A stretch of 64,000 nucleotides of DNA from Mucilaginibacter defluvii (lineage in GTDB: Bacteria; Bacteroidota; Bacteroidia; Sphingobacteriales; Sphingobacteriaceae). Within the stretch, counting starts at the first letter, position 1; each line of letters begins with the position of its first letter. The notes beneath the pieces were generated by a model, which saw nothing but the letters and a program-made list of their open reading frames with translations, made no database searches and was not told the origin of the DNA. The position numbers and the translations under genes were made by a program. This document shows, one piece after another, positions 45,818 through 55,837 of this stretch. The DNA is taken from the NCBI RefSeq assembly GCF_039543225.1, contig NZ_BAABJI010000001.1, forward strand, positions 895,193 through 959,192, read 5' to 3'.

Positions 45818-46916
45818 GTAGTATGGCTGTAGGTAAGGCTTGTTCGCGCCGGGTGAGCGTGAGTTCAAGCACAATTAAAAAAGCTTCATCATCATCCAGA
45901 ATTTTAAGGTTATGCTGCTGCGGGTACAAAAGTTCAAGCCGCTTTTTAACGTTTTGCAAGCCAATGTTGCCAAAGTGCCTGTCCGCGTCGCTCTTAACCT
46001 GTTCCGGTTTACTATTAGACGCTTTAATTTTTAATACGTTACTATTAACCGATAAATTGATGTTGATCCAGTTATGGCCCACCTTTTCACTTGCGCCATG
46101 CTTAAAGGTATTTTCAATAAAGGGCAGCAGCAACAGGGGGGCAATGTACAAGCCGTTCAGGTTGCCGTTGATGTTAAAGGTAAGGTCGAGCCGTTCTTCG
46201 TAACGCAGTTTTTCCAGCTCAGTGTAATGCTTTAGCATCCGCACCTCGTTGCTTAGCCGCACCAGGTCGGTATTGCATTCGTACAGCATATACCGCAGCA
46301 TTTCTGACAGACCCAGCACCGTATTTGATGATTTGGGCGAGTTTTGCAGCGTGAGCGAATACAGGTTGTTAAGCGTATTGAACAAAAAATGCGGGTGCAG
46401 CTGCCCTTTCAAGGCATCCAGTTCGGCTTTCAGCGCGGCCTGCTTACGCTCATGCCACATTTTAAAATACTTTACACCAATGCCAAAACAAGCCACCAGG
46501 TTAAGGCTTTTAAAGGCATTGATAAAATAAACAGGATGCAGGAACAGCTCACTCAGCGACTCTCCATGGTACGGATCATCAAACTCGCCCAGGTAGCGTT
46601 TGGCCAGGTAAGGGTAGGCAATAAAAATATCCACAAATCTTGAGGTGAGGCTCAACACTATATTGGTAACTATCAGCCCTACACCAAACTGAACATGTTT
46701 ACCCGCAAGCAGGTAACGCGGTATAAGCCAGTAGCCAACAGCGTAAAACAGCGCCATGTGTACGGGCATAAAAAACACGTTGTTATGCAGCGCTATTTCC
46801 CAGGTGCTTTTAAACGAGTACATCATTACAAAAAAGGATGATACTGTAAGCCAGAACAATATATGCTGTAGCACACGGTTGCCTGTAATTGCCGATATGT
46901 TTATACCCTTTGCCAT
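45792..46916 (-). CDS. LytS-type sensor histidine kinase
   Basis: A 374-residue membrane kinase of the HisKA_7TM/His_kinase family (PF06580). Four hydrophobic segments in the first 150 residues, then the phosphoacceptor region QLHPHFLFNTLNNLY (likely His176), and an HATPase C-terminal domain (LLLPFIENTFKHG, FGNIGLQNVKKRL). No periplasmic sensor. Paired with the downstream LytTR regulator; the target is unknown. Confidence 0.93.
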   Translation of the reverse strand: MAKGINISAITGNRVLQHILFWLTVSSFFVMMYSFKSTWEIALHNNVFFMPVHMALFYAVGYWLIPRYLLAGKHVQFGVGLIVTNIVLSLTSRFVDIFIAYPYLAKRYLGEFDDPYHGESLSELFLHPVYFINAFKSLNLVACFGIGVKYFKMWHERKQAALKAELDALKGQLHPHFLFNTLNNLYSLTLQNSPKSSNTVLGLSEMLRYMLYECNTDLVRLSNEVRMLKHYTELEKLRYEERLDLTFNINGNLNGLYIAPLLLLPFIENTFKHGASEKVGHNWININLSVNSNVLKIKASNSKPEQVKSDADRHFGNIGLQNVKKRLELLYPQQHNLKILDDDEAFLIVLELTLTRREQALPTAILHENTYAYS

Positions 46917-47111
46917 GTACTAATTTACCTCAAATATTTGATCTGTAAGTGTATAGCAGACGAAATGCAGGCAAAGTATGACGAACAGCATCGTTCAGTA
47001 TATCGGCGGTAATAAAAAGCGGATAAACGGCTTCCACAATGCTTTTCAGGCAGCTTGTGCTGTTTGGGGTTACGAGTATCGTGCCTGCTTTATTAAGGTA
47101 GCAGGAGAGGT

Positions 47112-47119
47112 TACTTTTG
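47112..47119 (+). promoter_or_regulatory. Candidate -7 box
   Basis: TACTTTTG, exact TAnnTTTG, 26 nt before the ATG of the small secreted protein. No matching -33 TTG. Confidence 0.4.
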
Positions 47120-47144
47120 GGATATAAAATTTAAATACATCACA

Positions 47145-47453
47145 ATGAAAAAAATGATACTTGTAATGGCTGTAACAGTTATGGCCTTTACCCAAAGCAT
47201 AGCCCAAAACAAGGCAGATTCAACACAAGGTTACTGGGTAATTGAAAGTAATGTTAAAACCCCTAAACTAAATACAGTTAAGTTTTATAATGATAACAAT
47301 CACCTGGTGTATCAGGAAACGGTAAATGCCAAAATAAAACTAAGCGATAAAAGAGTGCAAAAGGCATTGAACAAAATACTGATGGTAATGGTAAACCAGC
47401 GCCGCTATACTGCCGATCAGGAACTTATCAGCATCTACCTTGCAAAACAATAA
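47145..47453 (+). CDS. Small secreted protein
   Basis: 102 residues; signal peptide MKKMILVMAVTVMAFTQSIAQ. The mature part is short and beta-like (GYWVIESNVKTPKLNTVKFY). No family. A terminator follows and a -7 box precedes it. Confidence 0.68.
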   Translation: MKKMILVMAVTVMAFTQSIAQNKADSTQGYWVIESNVKTPKLNTVKFYNDNNHLVYQETVNAKIKLSDKRVQKALNKILMVMVNQRRYTADQELISIYLAKQ

Positions 47454-47471
47454 ATAAAAAAAGTCAGCAAT

Positions 47472-47491
47472 GCCCCGTATAGTAGCGGGGC
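47472..47491 (+). terminator. Terminator between convergent genes
   Basis: GCCCCG (47472-47477) pairs with CGGGGC (47486-47491), then a T/G-rich stretch. It can serve the GDPD gene as well. Confidence 0.75.
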
Positions 47492-47499
47492 TTGTTGTT

Positions 47500-48393
47500 T
47501 TATTTCTTTTGATAACTACCAAACAACTCAACCAATATATCCGGATTATCGGATATAATACCGTCTACCTTTATGGCGGCCAGTTGTTTCATGGCCTGGG
47601 CATCATTCACTGTCCACGGTATTACCTTAACGCCCGCCGCGTGCGCGTTGTTCACAAAGGTGGCATCAATCTGTTTATATTCCGGGCTGATGATGGGCGG
47701 TTTAAATCCCAGCTTATCCATATTTTGCCGATAGGTATTTTTGTTGGATACCAAGTAGGCCAAAACCACTTTCGGGTATTTGGCGTGCAGGTATTGCAAC
47801 GGGCGCTCATCGAATGATTGTATGTTGCTGCGGTTTAGTAAATTCTTTTGTTTTACGATGGCCATTACCTTGTCGGCAATCACATCCGGCACGGGGTGTT
47901 CCACATTATCCCCTTTGGGCGAACATTTAATTTCGATGTTGTAATAAACCGGTTTCAGGTGTTTGGCCTTGGTATATTTATCTACCGCGTCAATCATTTC
48001 GGTTAGCAGCGGTTTGTAGGTATGCATCTTTTTTTGCGCGGTAAAACCGGAGTGAACTTTGGTGCCGCCATCGTATTTTTTAATGCTGTCATAAGGCATG
48101 GCATACAGCAGCAGGCTTTTTTGCTCGGCTTTGCTGATCTCGCTGCCATCAGGTTTCAGCATAAAATCGGCATTCATGTACGTATCGTGCGATACTACCA
48201 CCTGGCCGTCCTTTGAAATCACCACATCCAGTTCAAGCGTGCGCGAGCCAAGGTCAACAGCATGTAGCATGGCCTCAATAGAATTTTCGGGCATCAGGGC
48301 ACGGCCACCGCGATGGGCTTGCAGGTCGATGCTGTTTTGTGCTGATGCAGCCAGCAGGCAACAGCTAAATAGGGTAGTAAGTAAGTATTTCAT
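47500..48393 (-). CDS. Glycerophosphodiester phosphodiesterase
   Basis: A 297-residue secreted GDPD: signal peptide MKYLLTTLFSCCLLAASAQ, then AHRGGRALMPENS, LELDVVISKDGQVVVSHD and SFDERPLQYL. It hydrolyses glycerophosphodiesters to glycerol-3-phosphate and an alcohol, probably in the periplasm. The ATG at 48391-48393 is used since the signal peptide begins there. Confidence 0.92.
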   Translation of the reverse strand: MKYLLTTLFSCCLLAASAQNSIDLQAHRGGRALMPENSIEAMLHAVDLGSRTLELDVVISKDGQVVVSHDTYMNADFMLKPDGSEISKAEQKSLLLYAMPYDSIKKYDGGTKVHSGFTAQKKMHTYKPLLTEMIDAVDKYTKAKHLKPVYYNIEIKCSPKGDNVEHPVPDVIADKVMAIVKQKNLLNRSNIQSFDERPLQYLHAKYPKVVLAYLVSNKNTYRQNMDKLGFKPPIISPEYKQIDATFVNNAHAAGVKVIPWTVNDAQAMKQLAAIKVDGIISDNPDILVELFGSYQKK

Positions 48394-48582
48394 AAGCCCC
48401 GCAATATCCGCTTTTTGTACAAATGATGGCGGTTTTACCATGTAAAGCTTTTGTTAAGCAGTATTTAGGACTTTAATAAATTGGCAGTTTTGTGTGCTAT
48501 ATTAACCTGTTTCCAATTTATGTTATATTGTTACACTACTATAAAAAGGGTATTGTAACTTTATAAAACCAAATCTACCTTT

Positions 48583-49395
48583 ATGATGAAGAAAATCGCC
48601 CTTTTGCTGCTACTGGCAAGCCCCATCGCTGTCCTGGCCCAGCATTCCGTACAAAAACTATGGCAAACCGATACGACTTTGAATACGCCCGAATCTGTTT
48701 TACCCGCCGGCAAGGTGATGTATGTTTCGCTCATCAGCGGCAACTCCAACGCTAAGGATGGCGTTGGCGGGGTAGCGAAAATCTCCACCGAAGGAAAAAT
48801 AATTGATACCGCCTTTGTTACCGGCCTTAACGCTCCTAAAGGCATGGGCATTTATAAGAATACGCTGTACGTGGCCGATTTAAGCGAACTTGTTTCGGTA
48901 AACCTGAAAACCGGGGCGGTAACAAAAAAGCTGGTCGACGAAAACGCGGGGTTGAACGATGTAACCATTGATGATAAAGGTGCCGTTTATGTATCCGACC
49001 CTAAAAATGCCCGGGTGTTTAAATTTGAGGGCGATAAGCAAGAGGTTTATCTCACCGGATTAAAGGGCGTTAACGGCGTAAAAAGCATAGGTGCCGATCT
49101 TTACGTACTTACATCCGACGCCGCATACAAGGCTGGTGCCGATAAAAAGCTGACCAAGGTTTGTGACCTGGAACACGGCGGCGATGGCATTGAGCCCGTA
49201 GGTAATGGCGATCTGCTGATCACCGCCTGGGTAGGCTACCTGTATTATGTTACCCCCGATGGTAAGAAACAAATATTACTGGACACACATGAAGGCAAAA
49301 GCAAAACGGCCGATATTGGTTACGATCCTAAAAAGCGTATAATTTATGTGCCCACATTTTTTGGCAACTCAGTAACCGCTTATAAACTTAACTAA
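48583..49395 (+). CDS. Secreted SMP-30/NHL-like beta-propeller
   Basis: A 270-residue protein with a signal peptide (ending VLAQ) and repeated propeller-blade motifs (GIYKNTLYVADLSELVSVN, DDKGAVYVSDPKNARVFKFE, GNGDLLITAWVGYLYYVTPD). It resembles SMP-30/gluconolactonase-like or NHL propellers. Enzymatic activity is uncertain. 11 nt before the DUF4440 gene, likely one operon. Confidence 0.78.
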   Translation: MMKKIALLLLLASPIAVLAQHSVQKLWQTDTTLNTPESVLPAGKVMYVSLISGNSNAKDGVGGVAKISTEGKIIDTAFVTGLNAPKGMGIYKNTLYVADLSELVSVNLKTGAVTKKLVDENAGLNDVTIDDKGAVYVSDPKNARVFKFEGDKQEVYLTGLKGVNGVKSIGADLYVLTSDAAYKAGADKKLTKVCDLEHGGDGIEPVGNGDLLITAWVGYLYYVTPDGKKQILLDTHEGKSKTADIGYDPKKRIIYVPTFFGNSVTAYKLN

Positions 49396-49406
49396 TCCGG
49401 TATAAA

Positions 49407-49844
49407 ATGAAATTAAAGCGCTTTGTTTTTGTAGCTATACTCAGCTGGATAACCATCATAACCGCATCGGCCCAAACGCCTGCCGAAAAGCAGGTAGCAG
49501 CAGCCGTTGATACGCTTTATAAAGCAATGGTTGATGCTAATAAAATTACCCTAAGCAAACTTACCGCTGCCGAATTAAGCTTTGGCCACTCCAGCGGAAA
49601 GGTGGAAGATAAAGCCGCTTTTATTGATGCGCTGGTTAGTGGTAAATCAGATTTTACAAGTATTGCTACCAGTAATCAAACCATAACTATTACTGGTGAT
49701 GTAGCCATAGTAAGGCACATACTGAACGGCGAGATACTGGACGGTGGCAAACCCGGTACGGTAAATCTGGGCATATTGCTGGTATGGAAAAAGCAACAAA
49801 AACGCTGGATCTTGTTGGCCCGCCAGGCCTATAAGGTACCCTGA
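49407..49844 (+). CDS. Secreted DUF4440 (NTF2-like) protein
   Basis: 145 residues; signal peptide ending TASAQ; NTF2-like alpha+beta fold (DTLYKAMVDANKITLSKL, FGHSSGKVEDKAAFIDALVSG, ILLVWKKQQKRWILLARQAY). DUF4440 proteins include ketosteroid-isomerase-like folds; the substrate is unknown. Second gene of an operon with the propeller gene. Confidence 0.85.
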   Translation: MKLKRFVFVAILSWITIITASAQTPAEKQVAAAVDTLYKAMVDANKITLSKLTAAELSFGHSSGKVEDKAAFIDALVSGKSDFTSIATSNQTITITGDVAIVRHILNGEILDGGKPGTVNLGILLVWKKQQKRWILLARQAYKVP

Positions 49845-49866
49845 TACTCGCTGTACTATATTAATG

Positions 49867-49900
49867 GCAAGGCACTCCGTTTGTGGGTGCCTTTGCTGTT
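49867..49900 (+). terminator. Intrinsic terminator after DUF4440 gene
   Basis: AAGGCAC (49869-49875) pairs with GTGCCTT (49887-49893), then T-rich sequence. Confidence 0.72.
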
Positions 49901-49942
49901 TTATAGCATTGCCCGTTAAGAGGTTAAAAGCGCACGCTATCA

Positions 49943-49957
49943 GGTTAACATATTACA
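49943..49957 (+). promoter_or_regulatory. Candidate AraC-type operator upstream of susC
   Basis: GGTTAACATATTACA differs at one base from GGTTAATATATTACA at 62556-62570 between araC and gntP. It lies 226 nt before the susC ATG. A weak inverted partner (GGTAATTCAGTTAATG) sits near 49983. The surrounding 338-bp gap (49845-50182) has no gene. Confidence 0.5.
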
Positions 49958-50182
49958 TCAAAATGCTATGATACTGAATTTTGGTAATTCAGTTAATGCC
50001 TTTATTTGTTCATGCTTATCTATTCTGTTTTGCGGATGAGCAGCGGGCCATGTATTGCCCCCGATTATAAACCATAATAAATAAACTTTTAACTATCGCT
50101 CCCGGTATGCGGCTATGCAGCGCATAACCCTTGTTTGCTGATGTTATGAAATCGATTGAAACCAATAATAACCTGATATAAT

Positions 50183-53100
50183 ATGAACCTGAAAATTTAC
50201 AAACCTATTGTTTGGCTGGTGGCATTTATTTGCCTGTGCTGTACACAAATTTATGCCCAGGAGGCCGTACAGATCACCGGGACGGTTAGCACCTCAAAGG
50301 GTGAGATGCTTGCCGGGGTATCGGTACGGATAAAAAACACCACCACCGGTACCGTTACAGATGCTAACGGTAAGTACACGCTGCGAGTACCTAACCGATC
50401 GGCTATATTGCAGGTATCCTACATAGGCTTCGCTACCAAAGAAGTGCCGGTGGGTACGGGCAATGTGCTCAATATTGTTCTGGAAGATAACTCCAACCAG
50501 TTGAACGATATTGTGGTGACCGCCCTCGGTATCAAGCGCGAATCAAAAAAGCTGGGCTACTCTACCGCCACTGTAAACACCGATCTGCTCACCGTAAACC
50601 GTACGGTTAATGTAGGTAACAGCCTGGAAGGTAAAATAGCGGGCGTTAACGTTACGCCGCCTGCCGGTGGCCCAGGCGGGTCAACCAAAATACGTATCAG
50701 GGGGCAGTCGTCCTTCGGGCCTAATAACTCGCCCTTAATAGTTGTTAACGGTATTCCCATTAATAATACCGCGGTTTCCGCCGGTGGATTTGCCGGCAAT
50801 GGCGGTGGTAACGTAACCGGTGGCTCGTCTGACCAGGGCGATGGTTTGCAGAGTATCAACCAGGATGATATAGAAAGCATGACGGTGCTTAAAGGAGCCG
50901 CCGCTGCCGCGCTGTATGGCTTCCGTGCTAAGGATGGCGCTATCATCATTACCACAAAAACTGGTAGCAAAACCGTAGGCATTGGCATCGAACTAAACTC
51001 CAACTACCAGGCCGACCAGGCGCTGGATTACACTGATTTTCAGTACGAATACGGCCAGGGCGAATATGGTAAGCGCCAAACCACCCTTGCTGAGGCGCAA
51101 ACCTTTGGCGTACATAGCTTTGGCGAAAAGTTTGATGGCGCGCCAACCATTCAGTTTGATGGCTCTACACAACCATATTCTCCTTTCAAGGATCGTATAT
51201 CAAGGTTTTATCGCATAGGCCGGAGCTTTTCTAATTCGGTGGCGATCTCCGGCGGTAATGATAAGGGCAGCTTCCGCTTGTCATTCGCTAATAACGATGC
51301 AAATGCCATTATGCCTAACTCTGATTATCATAAAAAGATATTCAACCTCGGCCTCAACTATAAGGTTACGCCAAAGTTGACGATGCAGTTAAATGCCAAC
51401 TACTCAAACGAGTATAACCACAACCCGCCGCAAATAGGTATTCAGGATATGAATGCCAATACCACCATTTATACCTTGGCCAATAGTATCAATACCGACT
51501 GGCTGAAGAATTACAAGGATGCCAACGGTAACGAAATGCCGCTATCGCGCTTTACCAACCGTAATAACCCGTATTGGGTTGCCTTGCAAAGGTTTGAAAA
51601 TGTGCACCGCGACCGTATATTCGGCAATGCCTCATTACGTTACCAGTTTACCCCTTGGCTGTACGTGCAGGCACGCATCGGGCAGGATTACTTTACCCGC
51701 CCATACAACTACAACCGCCCGACGGGCACTCGCTCTATCGGCGCGGTAACCACCGGTTTTAACGGCTATTACTACCAGGATGTAACCACCTTCAGGGAGC
51801 GTAACATGGACTTCCTGATTGGGGCGAATAAAAAGGTAAAGGATTTTGGCTTTGACCTGACCGTTGGCGGTAACGCCATGAAACAGGTTAGCGATGTAAT
51901 GGGCACCGCGGTTACCAACTTCTTTGTGCGCGATCTGTATACCATCAGCAACGGGCAGGTTAAAAACCCTAATTACAGTTATGCTGAAAAGCGTGTTAAC
52001 TCGGTTTATGGTATGTTCGAGATATCGTATAAAAACTTTTTGTACGTAACCGCCACTGCACGTAACGATTGGTTCTCTACCCTGAACATCAACACCAACA
52101 GTTACCTGTACCCATCAGTAAGCGCCAGCTTTGTTTTCAGCGAAGCGTTGCGTATGCCATCATGGATTGATTACGGTAAACTGCGTGTAGCATATGCCGA
52201 AGTGGGTAGCGATACTGACCCTTACGCCAATTTATTATACTACTCACTTAACTCTAACCCGTTTGGCGGTACCGCGCTGGGGTCGATTAATAGCGATATT
52301 AGTCCGAACGCAGGCTTACGTCCGCTAAAGGTGAAGGAAAAAGAAGCCGGTTTAGAGATCAGGACGTTTAACAGCCGCCTGAACCTCGATATGTCGGTAT
52401 ATGAAAAGAATACCGTTGATGAAATATTGAACGTAGACGTTTCGGTGGCGTCGGGCTTCAATTCAACTAAAGTAAATATTGGCAAGCTGCGCAACCGTGG
52501 CGTTGAGGCATTGCTGACCATTGTGCCTGTAAAAAATACCGGCTTTAACTGGGAAACCGCTTTCAACGGATCGTACAATGCATCAAAAGTTTTGGATCTG
52601 GCCAACGGACAGGCACGGGTAGACGTGGGTACGGGTGAGTTTTTTGGTACCGTATCGCACGAGGTAGGCTTGCCGCTGGCATCACTGCGCGGGTTTGATT
52701 ACCGTCGCGACGATCAGGGCCGTATCGTTACTATAAACGGTTTACCGCAGCGTGGTGAGCTGACCACCTTTGGCAGTGCCATACCTAAATGGGTAGGCGG
52801 CTGGACAAATACCTTCCGCTACAAAGGCTTCCGCGTATTTACACAGGTTGATTTTAAGGCCGGTGCCAAAATAATGTCCAACTCCAACCTTAACTTTTTA
52901 CGTGAGGGCTTGTCGCAACAATCGCTGGTTGGCCGCGAGGGTGGGGTAGTGTTTGACGGCGTTAACCCTGATGGTACGCCCAACACTACCGCAGTTGAGG
53001 CCGAAACCTTTTACTCTAATTATCGCACAACTAACATCGCCACACCATTTATTTACAATGCGGCATTTGTAAGGTGGCGCTCCATATCAGTAGGGTATGA

Positions 53101-53302
53101 TTTCAGTAAATACATGAAGAAAACCTTTGTTAAGGGCCTCAATGTATCGCTGCTGGTTAACAACGTGCTGATGATCAAAAAATACATTGATAACCTCGAT
53201 CCGCAGGCCAGTGTTTCCGCGTCAGATAACCTGCAGGGCATCGAATCGCACACGCTGCCAACCACGCGCAGCTACGGTATCAACGTAAATGTTAAACTCT
53301 AA
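50183..53302 (+). CDS. SusC/RagA-type TonB-dependent transporter
   Basis: A 1039-residue outer-membrane importer. Signal peptide, then a CarboxypepD_reg-like domain (about 30-105, ITGTVSTSKGEMLAGVSVRI), a plug domain (about 110-240) containing LKGAAAAALYGFRAKDGAI, and a 22-strand barrel ending in an aromatic/aliphatic strand (SYGINVNVKL). With SusD it imports a glycan or oligosaccharide across the outer membrane. First gene of a six-gene operon with gaps of 7-27 nt. Substrate not readable; the downstream enzymes suggest sugar acids. Confidence 0.95.
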   Translation: MNLKIYKPIVWLVAFICLCCTQIYAQEAVQITGTVSTSKGEMLAGVSVRIKNTTTGTVTDANGKYTLRVPNRSAILQVSYIGFATKEVPVGTGNVLNIVLEDNSNQLNDIVVTALGIKRESKKLGYSTATVNTDLLTVNRTVNVGNSLEGKIAGVNVTPPAGGPGGSTKIRIRGQSSFGPNNSPLIVVNGIPINNTAVSAGGFAGNGGGNVTGGSSDQGDGLQSINQDDIESMTVLKGAAAAALYGFRAKDGAIIITTKTGSKTVGIGIELNSNYQADQALDYTDFQYEYGQGEYGKRQTTLAEAQTFGVHSFGEKFDGAPTIQFDGSTQPYSPFKDRISRFYRIGRSFSNSVAISGGNDKGSFRLSFANNDANAIMPNSDYHKKIFNLGLNYKVTPKLTMQLNANYSNEYNHNPPQIGIQDMNANTTIYTLANSINTDWLKNYKDANGNEMPLSRFTNRNNPYWVALQRFENVHRDRIFGNASLRYQFTPWLYVQARIGQDYFTRPYNYNRPTGTRSIGAVTTGFNGYYYQDVTTFRERNMDFLIGANKKVKDFGFDLTVGGNAMKQVSDVMGTAVTNFFVRDLYTISNGQVKNPNYSYAEKRVNSVYGMFEISYKNFLYVTATARNDWFSTLNINTNSYLYPSVSASFVFSEALRMPSWIDYGKLRVAYAEVGSDTDPYANLLYYSLNSNPFGGTALGSINSDISPNAGLRPLKVKEKEAGLEIRTFNSRLNLDMSVYEKNTVDEILNVDVSVASGFNSTKVNIGKLRNRGVEALLTIVPVKNTGFNWETAFNGSYNASKVLDLANGQARVDVGTGEFFGTVSHEVGLPLASLRGFDYRRDDQGRIVTINGLPQRGELTTFGSAIPKWVGGWTNTFRYKGFRVFTQVDFKAGAKIMSNSNLNFLREGLSQQSLVGREGGVVFDGVNPDGTPNTTAVEAETFYSNYRTTNIATPFIYNAAFVRWRSISVGYDFSKYMKKTFVKGLNVSLLVNNVLMIKKYIDNLDPQASVSASDNLQGIESHTLPTTRSYGINVNVKL

Positions 53303-53318
53303 CCATCCCGAAATCATC

Positions 53319-54872
53319 ATGAAAAAGAAATATATCATCGCCTTACTGGCATCCATGATAACGCTTGGCGCCTGTAAAAAGAATTTTGAGGAGATCAATG
53401 TGAACCCGGTGCTGCCGGCAGACCTTGAACCTTCATACCTGTTCTCCAATGCCCAGTTCAGCGCCGCGCTGCCTAACTATTATTATCAGCCTATGATAGT
53501 GCAGCAATTGATCACACCCAACACCGGCGTGCTTGAAGGCGGCAACCATAACGTGAGTTACGACCCAAATACCAACATCACCTTTAACTATATGTATCGC
53601 AGCACCAGTAACACATCGGGTGCAATAGTAACCGGGCCGGTGGTGCTGCTTACTACCGTGTTGGATAAGCTAAAAGATCAGCCTGCGCGCAGCAACCTGT
53701 ACAACATGGCCCGTATTTTTAAGGCCTATGTGTTTATGATACTGGTTGATACCTATGGCGATGTGCCTTATACCGAGGCCGGTAAGGGTTACCTGGAAGG
53801 CATCAATCTGCCTAAATATGATAACCAGCAGGATATATACAATGATATACTAAAGGAGCTTGACGAGGCAACCAAAGCGCTGGATGCCAGCAAAGCTATT
53901 GAGGCAGGCGACCTGTTTTATAAAGGCGACATCCCGAAATGGAAAAAACTGGGCAACTCCTTGTTGCTGCGTGCCGCTATGCGTTACAGCAAAACAGATG
54001 CTGCCAAGGCGCAACAATATGTTACCATCGCGGTAAATGGCGGACTGATGCAATCAAACGCTGATAATGCTTTGATACAGTTTAACAGCACATTTAATAG
54101 CCCGACCGGTAGCTGGTTTCAGGCAACTGAGCGTGGTAACATTTACCTGGCCGCGCCGTTTGTGGAATATTTACAGGATACAGATGACCCGCGCCTGCGT
54201 GTTATCTCGGTTAAATACGCGCAGCCCGCCAACCCGCTGGCAACGGTTGGTACCGAGAATACTAACCCTGCCGATCAGTTGGGTATGCCTTTGGGTTATA
54301 ATGAATCTACCATCAGCACTGCGCCGGGCTTTCCGGGACGGCTTGGCGCGGGCTACGCGTACTCGCAGGTTAACCGCCGCACCTTGGGTAAAATTGATAT
54401 ACCGGAGTTTTATGTAACCTACTCGCAAACAGCCCTGCTGTTGGCCGAGGCCGTGCAACGCGGCTGGGCAACAGGTAATGTGGCAACACTTTATGCTAAT
54501 GGCGTAAAGGCGCACATGGATCAGCTGGCGCAGTATGATGGCACGGCTACGATAAGTGAAGATGCCCAAAATGCCTATTTGCTGGCGCATCCGCTTAGCC
54601 CGGCAAATGCTTTGGAGCAGATTAATACACAATACTGGGTGTCATCCTTTTTAAATGGTAATGAGGCCTGGGCTAACTTTCGCCGCAGCGGTTATCCACA
54701 GTTAACGCCAAACCCTTATCCAACGGCTGATGCCTCGGTAAAGGGCGCGTTCATCCGTAGGCTTACCTATCCGCTGCGCGAGCAAACTGTGAATGCTGCC
54801 AACTACCAGGCGGCGGTAGCGCATAATGGTCCGGATAACCTGGCCACGCGCGTATTCTGGGACAAGGAATAA
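53319..54872 (+). CDS. SusD/RagB-type surface lipoprotein
   Basis: A 517-residue SusD-like protein, lid and ligand binder for the SusC partner. Lipoprotein signal with ITLGAC (Cys18), then SusD-like features (PYTEAGKGYLEGI, IYNDILKELDEATKAL, GDIPKWKKLGNSLLLRAAMR). The ATG at 53319 is preferred over one at 53289 inside the susC end, as it starts the signal peptide. Confidence 0.93.
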   Translation: MKKKYIIALLASMITLGACKKNFEEINVNPVLPADLEPSYLFSNAQFSAALPNYYYQPMIVQQLITPNTGVLEGGNHNVSYDPNTNITFNYMYRSTSNTSGAIVTGPVVLLTTVLDKLKDQPARSNLYNMARIFKAYVFMILVDTYGDVPYTEAGKGYLEGINLPKYDNQQDIYNDILKELDEATKALDASKAIEAGDLFYKGDIPKWKKLGNSLLLRAAMRYSKTDAAKAQQYVTIAVNGGLMQSNADNALIQFNSTFNSPTGSWFQATERGNIYLAAPFVEYLQDTDDPRLRVISVKYAQPANPLATVGTENTNPADQLGMPLGYNESTISTAPGFPGRLGAGYAYSQVNRRTLGKIDIPEFYVTYSQTALLLAEAVQRGWATGNVATLYANGVKAHMDQLAQYDGTATISEDAQNAYLLAHPLSPANALEQINTQYWVSSFLNGNEAWANFRRSGYPQLTPNPYPTADASVKGAFIRRLTYPLREQTVNAANYQAAVAHNGPDNLATRVFWDKE

Positions 54873-54889
54873 CCAACGAATTACCACCT

Positions 54890-55816
54890 ATGAAAAACAG
54901 GATCATAATGCTTGCAGCGCTGCTTTTGGCGGCGCTGCATTTACAGGCGCAGCAGGTAACCCTAACCGTCGAACAGATCAAACTGCTTACCGCCGACTGG
55001 AAAGGCGAGCGTTCGCCTGATGGCCGTCCCTACGTGGCTGACGATGTACTGGAGCGTTTTAAAAACGTGGGAATTGAGGATGTTTGGGGCTTTTTGCGCG
55101 GCAAGGGCTATCAAAACCAGTTTGAGGGCGATTGGATGATACTGCATCCCGATAGCGTAATGGTTGGCCGGGCAGTAACTGCCCAATATATGCCCCTGCG
55201 CCCTGATGTGGATAAGGTAATTAAGGATAAAGGCAAAGCCGAAGGCCGTGTTGGCCCAACCAACTCGTGGCCGATTGATGTATTGAAGAATGGCGACATC
55301 TATGTGGCCGATGGTTTTAACAAGGTGGTTGATGGTACGCTGATTGGCGATAACCTGGGTAATTCCATCTATGCCAAAACCAAACGGGGCGTGGTATTCT
55401 ACGGCTCGGTGCGCGACCTGGAGGGGCTGAACGAGATCAAGGGCTTTAACGGCTGGATCAAAGCGGTCGATCCATCGTATCTGCAACAGGTAATGCTGGC
55501 GGGTATCAACGTACCAGTACGTATCGGGCGCGCTACGGTACTGCCCGGTGATGTGGTGCTTGCCAAGCGTGGCGGTACGCTGTTTATTCCCGCATCTTTG
55601 GCAGAAGAGGCAGTTATCACCGCTGAATTTATTGTGCTGCGCGACGAGTACGGCCACCAGCGCCTGCGCGAAGGAAAATACACCCCAGGGCAAATAGATA
55701 GCCAGTGGACCGAGGAGATCAAAAGCGATTTCATCAAATGGCTTAACAGTTACCCCGGTAAACTGCCCATGACCCGCAAACAACTCGACGATTACATGAA
55801 GAACCGTACTTGGTAA
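54890..55816 (+). CDS. Secreted RraA-like / HMG aldolase family protein
   Basis: A 308-residue protein: signal peptide MKNRIIMLAALLLAALHLQAQ, then an RraA-like fold (about 60-250) with MVGRAVTAQYMPLRP, GNSIYAKTKRGVVFYGSVRD, the GxxxxR-D motif of the RraA/HMG-CHA aldolase family, and PGDVVLAKRGGTLFIP. Family members include 4-hydroxy-4-methyl-2-oxoglutarate aldolases acting on keto acids with a divalent metal. A signal peptide on this normally cytoplasmic enzyme is unusual and shared by homologues I recall from Bacteroidota sugar-acid loci. Third gene of the operon. Confidence 0.83.
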   Translation: MKNRIIMLAALLLAALHLQAQQVTLTVEQIKLLTADWKGERSPDGRPYVADDVLERFKNVGIEDVWGFLRGKGYQNQFEGDWMILHPDSVMVGRAVTAQYMPLRPDVDKVIKDKGKAEGRVGPTNSWPIDVLKNGDIYVADGFNKVVDGTLIGDNLGNSIYAKTKRGVVFYGSVRDLEGLNEIKGFNGWIKAVDPSYLQQVMLAGINVPVRIGRATVLPGDVVLAKRGGTLFIPASLAEEAVITAEFIVLRDEYGHQRLREGKYTPGQIDSQWTEEIKSDFIKWLNSYPGKLPMTRKQLDDYMKNRTW

Positions 55817-55837
55817 CCCTACTAAACCTATAGTGAT

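Noticed and set aside
54962..55783. 273-residue open frame opposite the RraA-like gene
   Set aside because: Antisense shadow of a well-supported gene in an intact operon; no recognisable domain.
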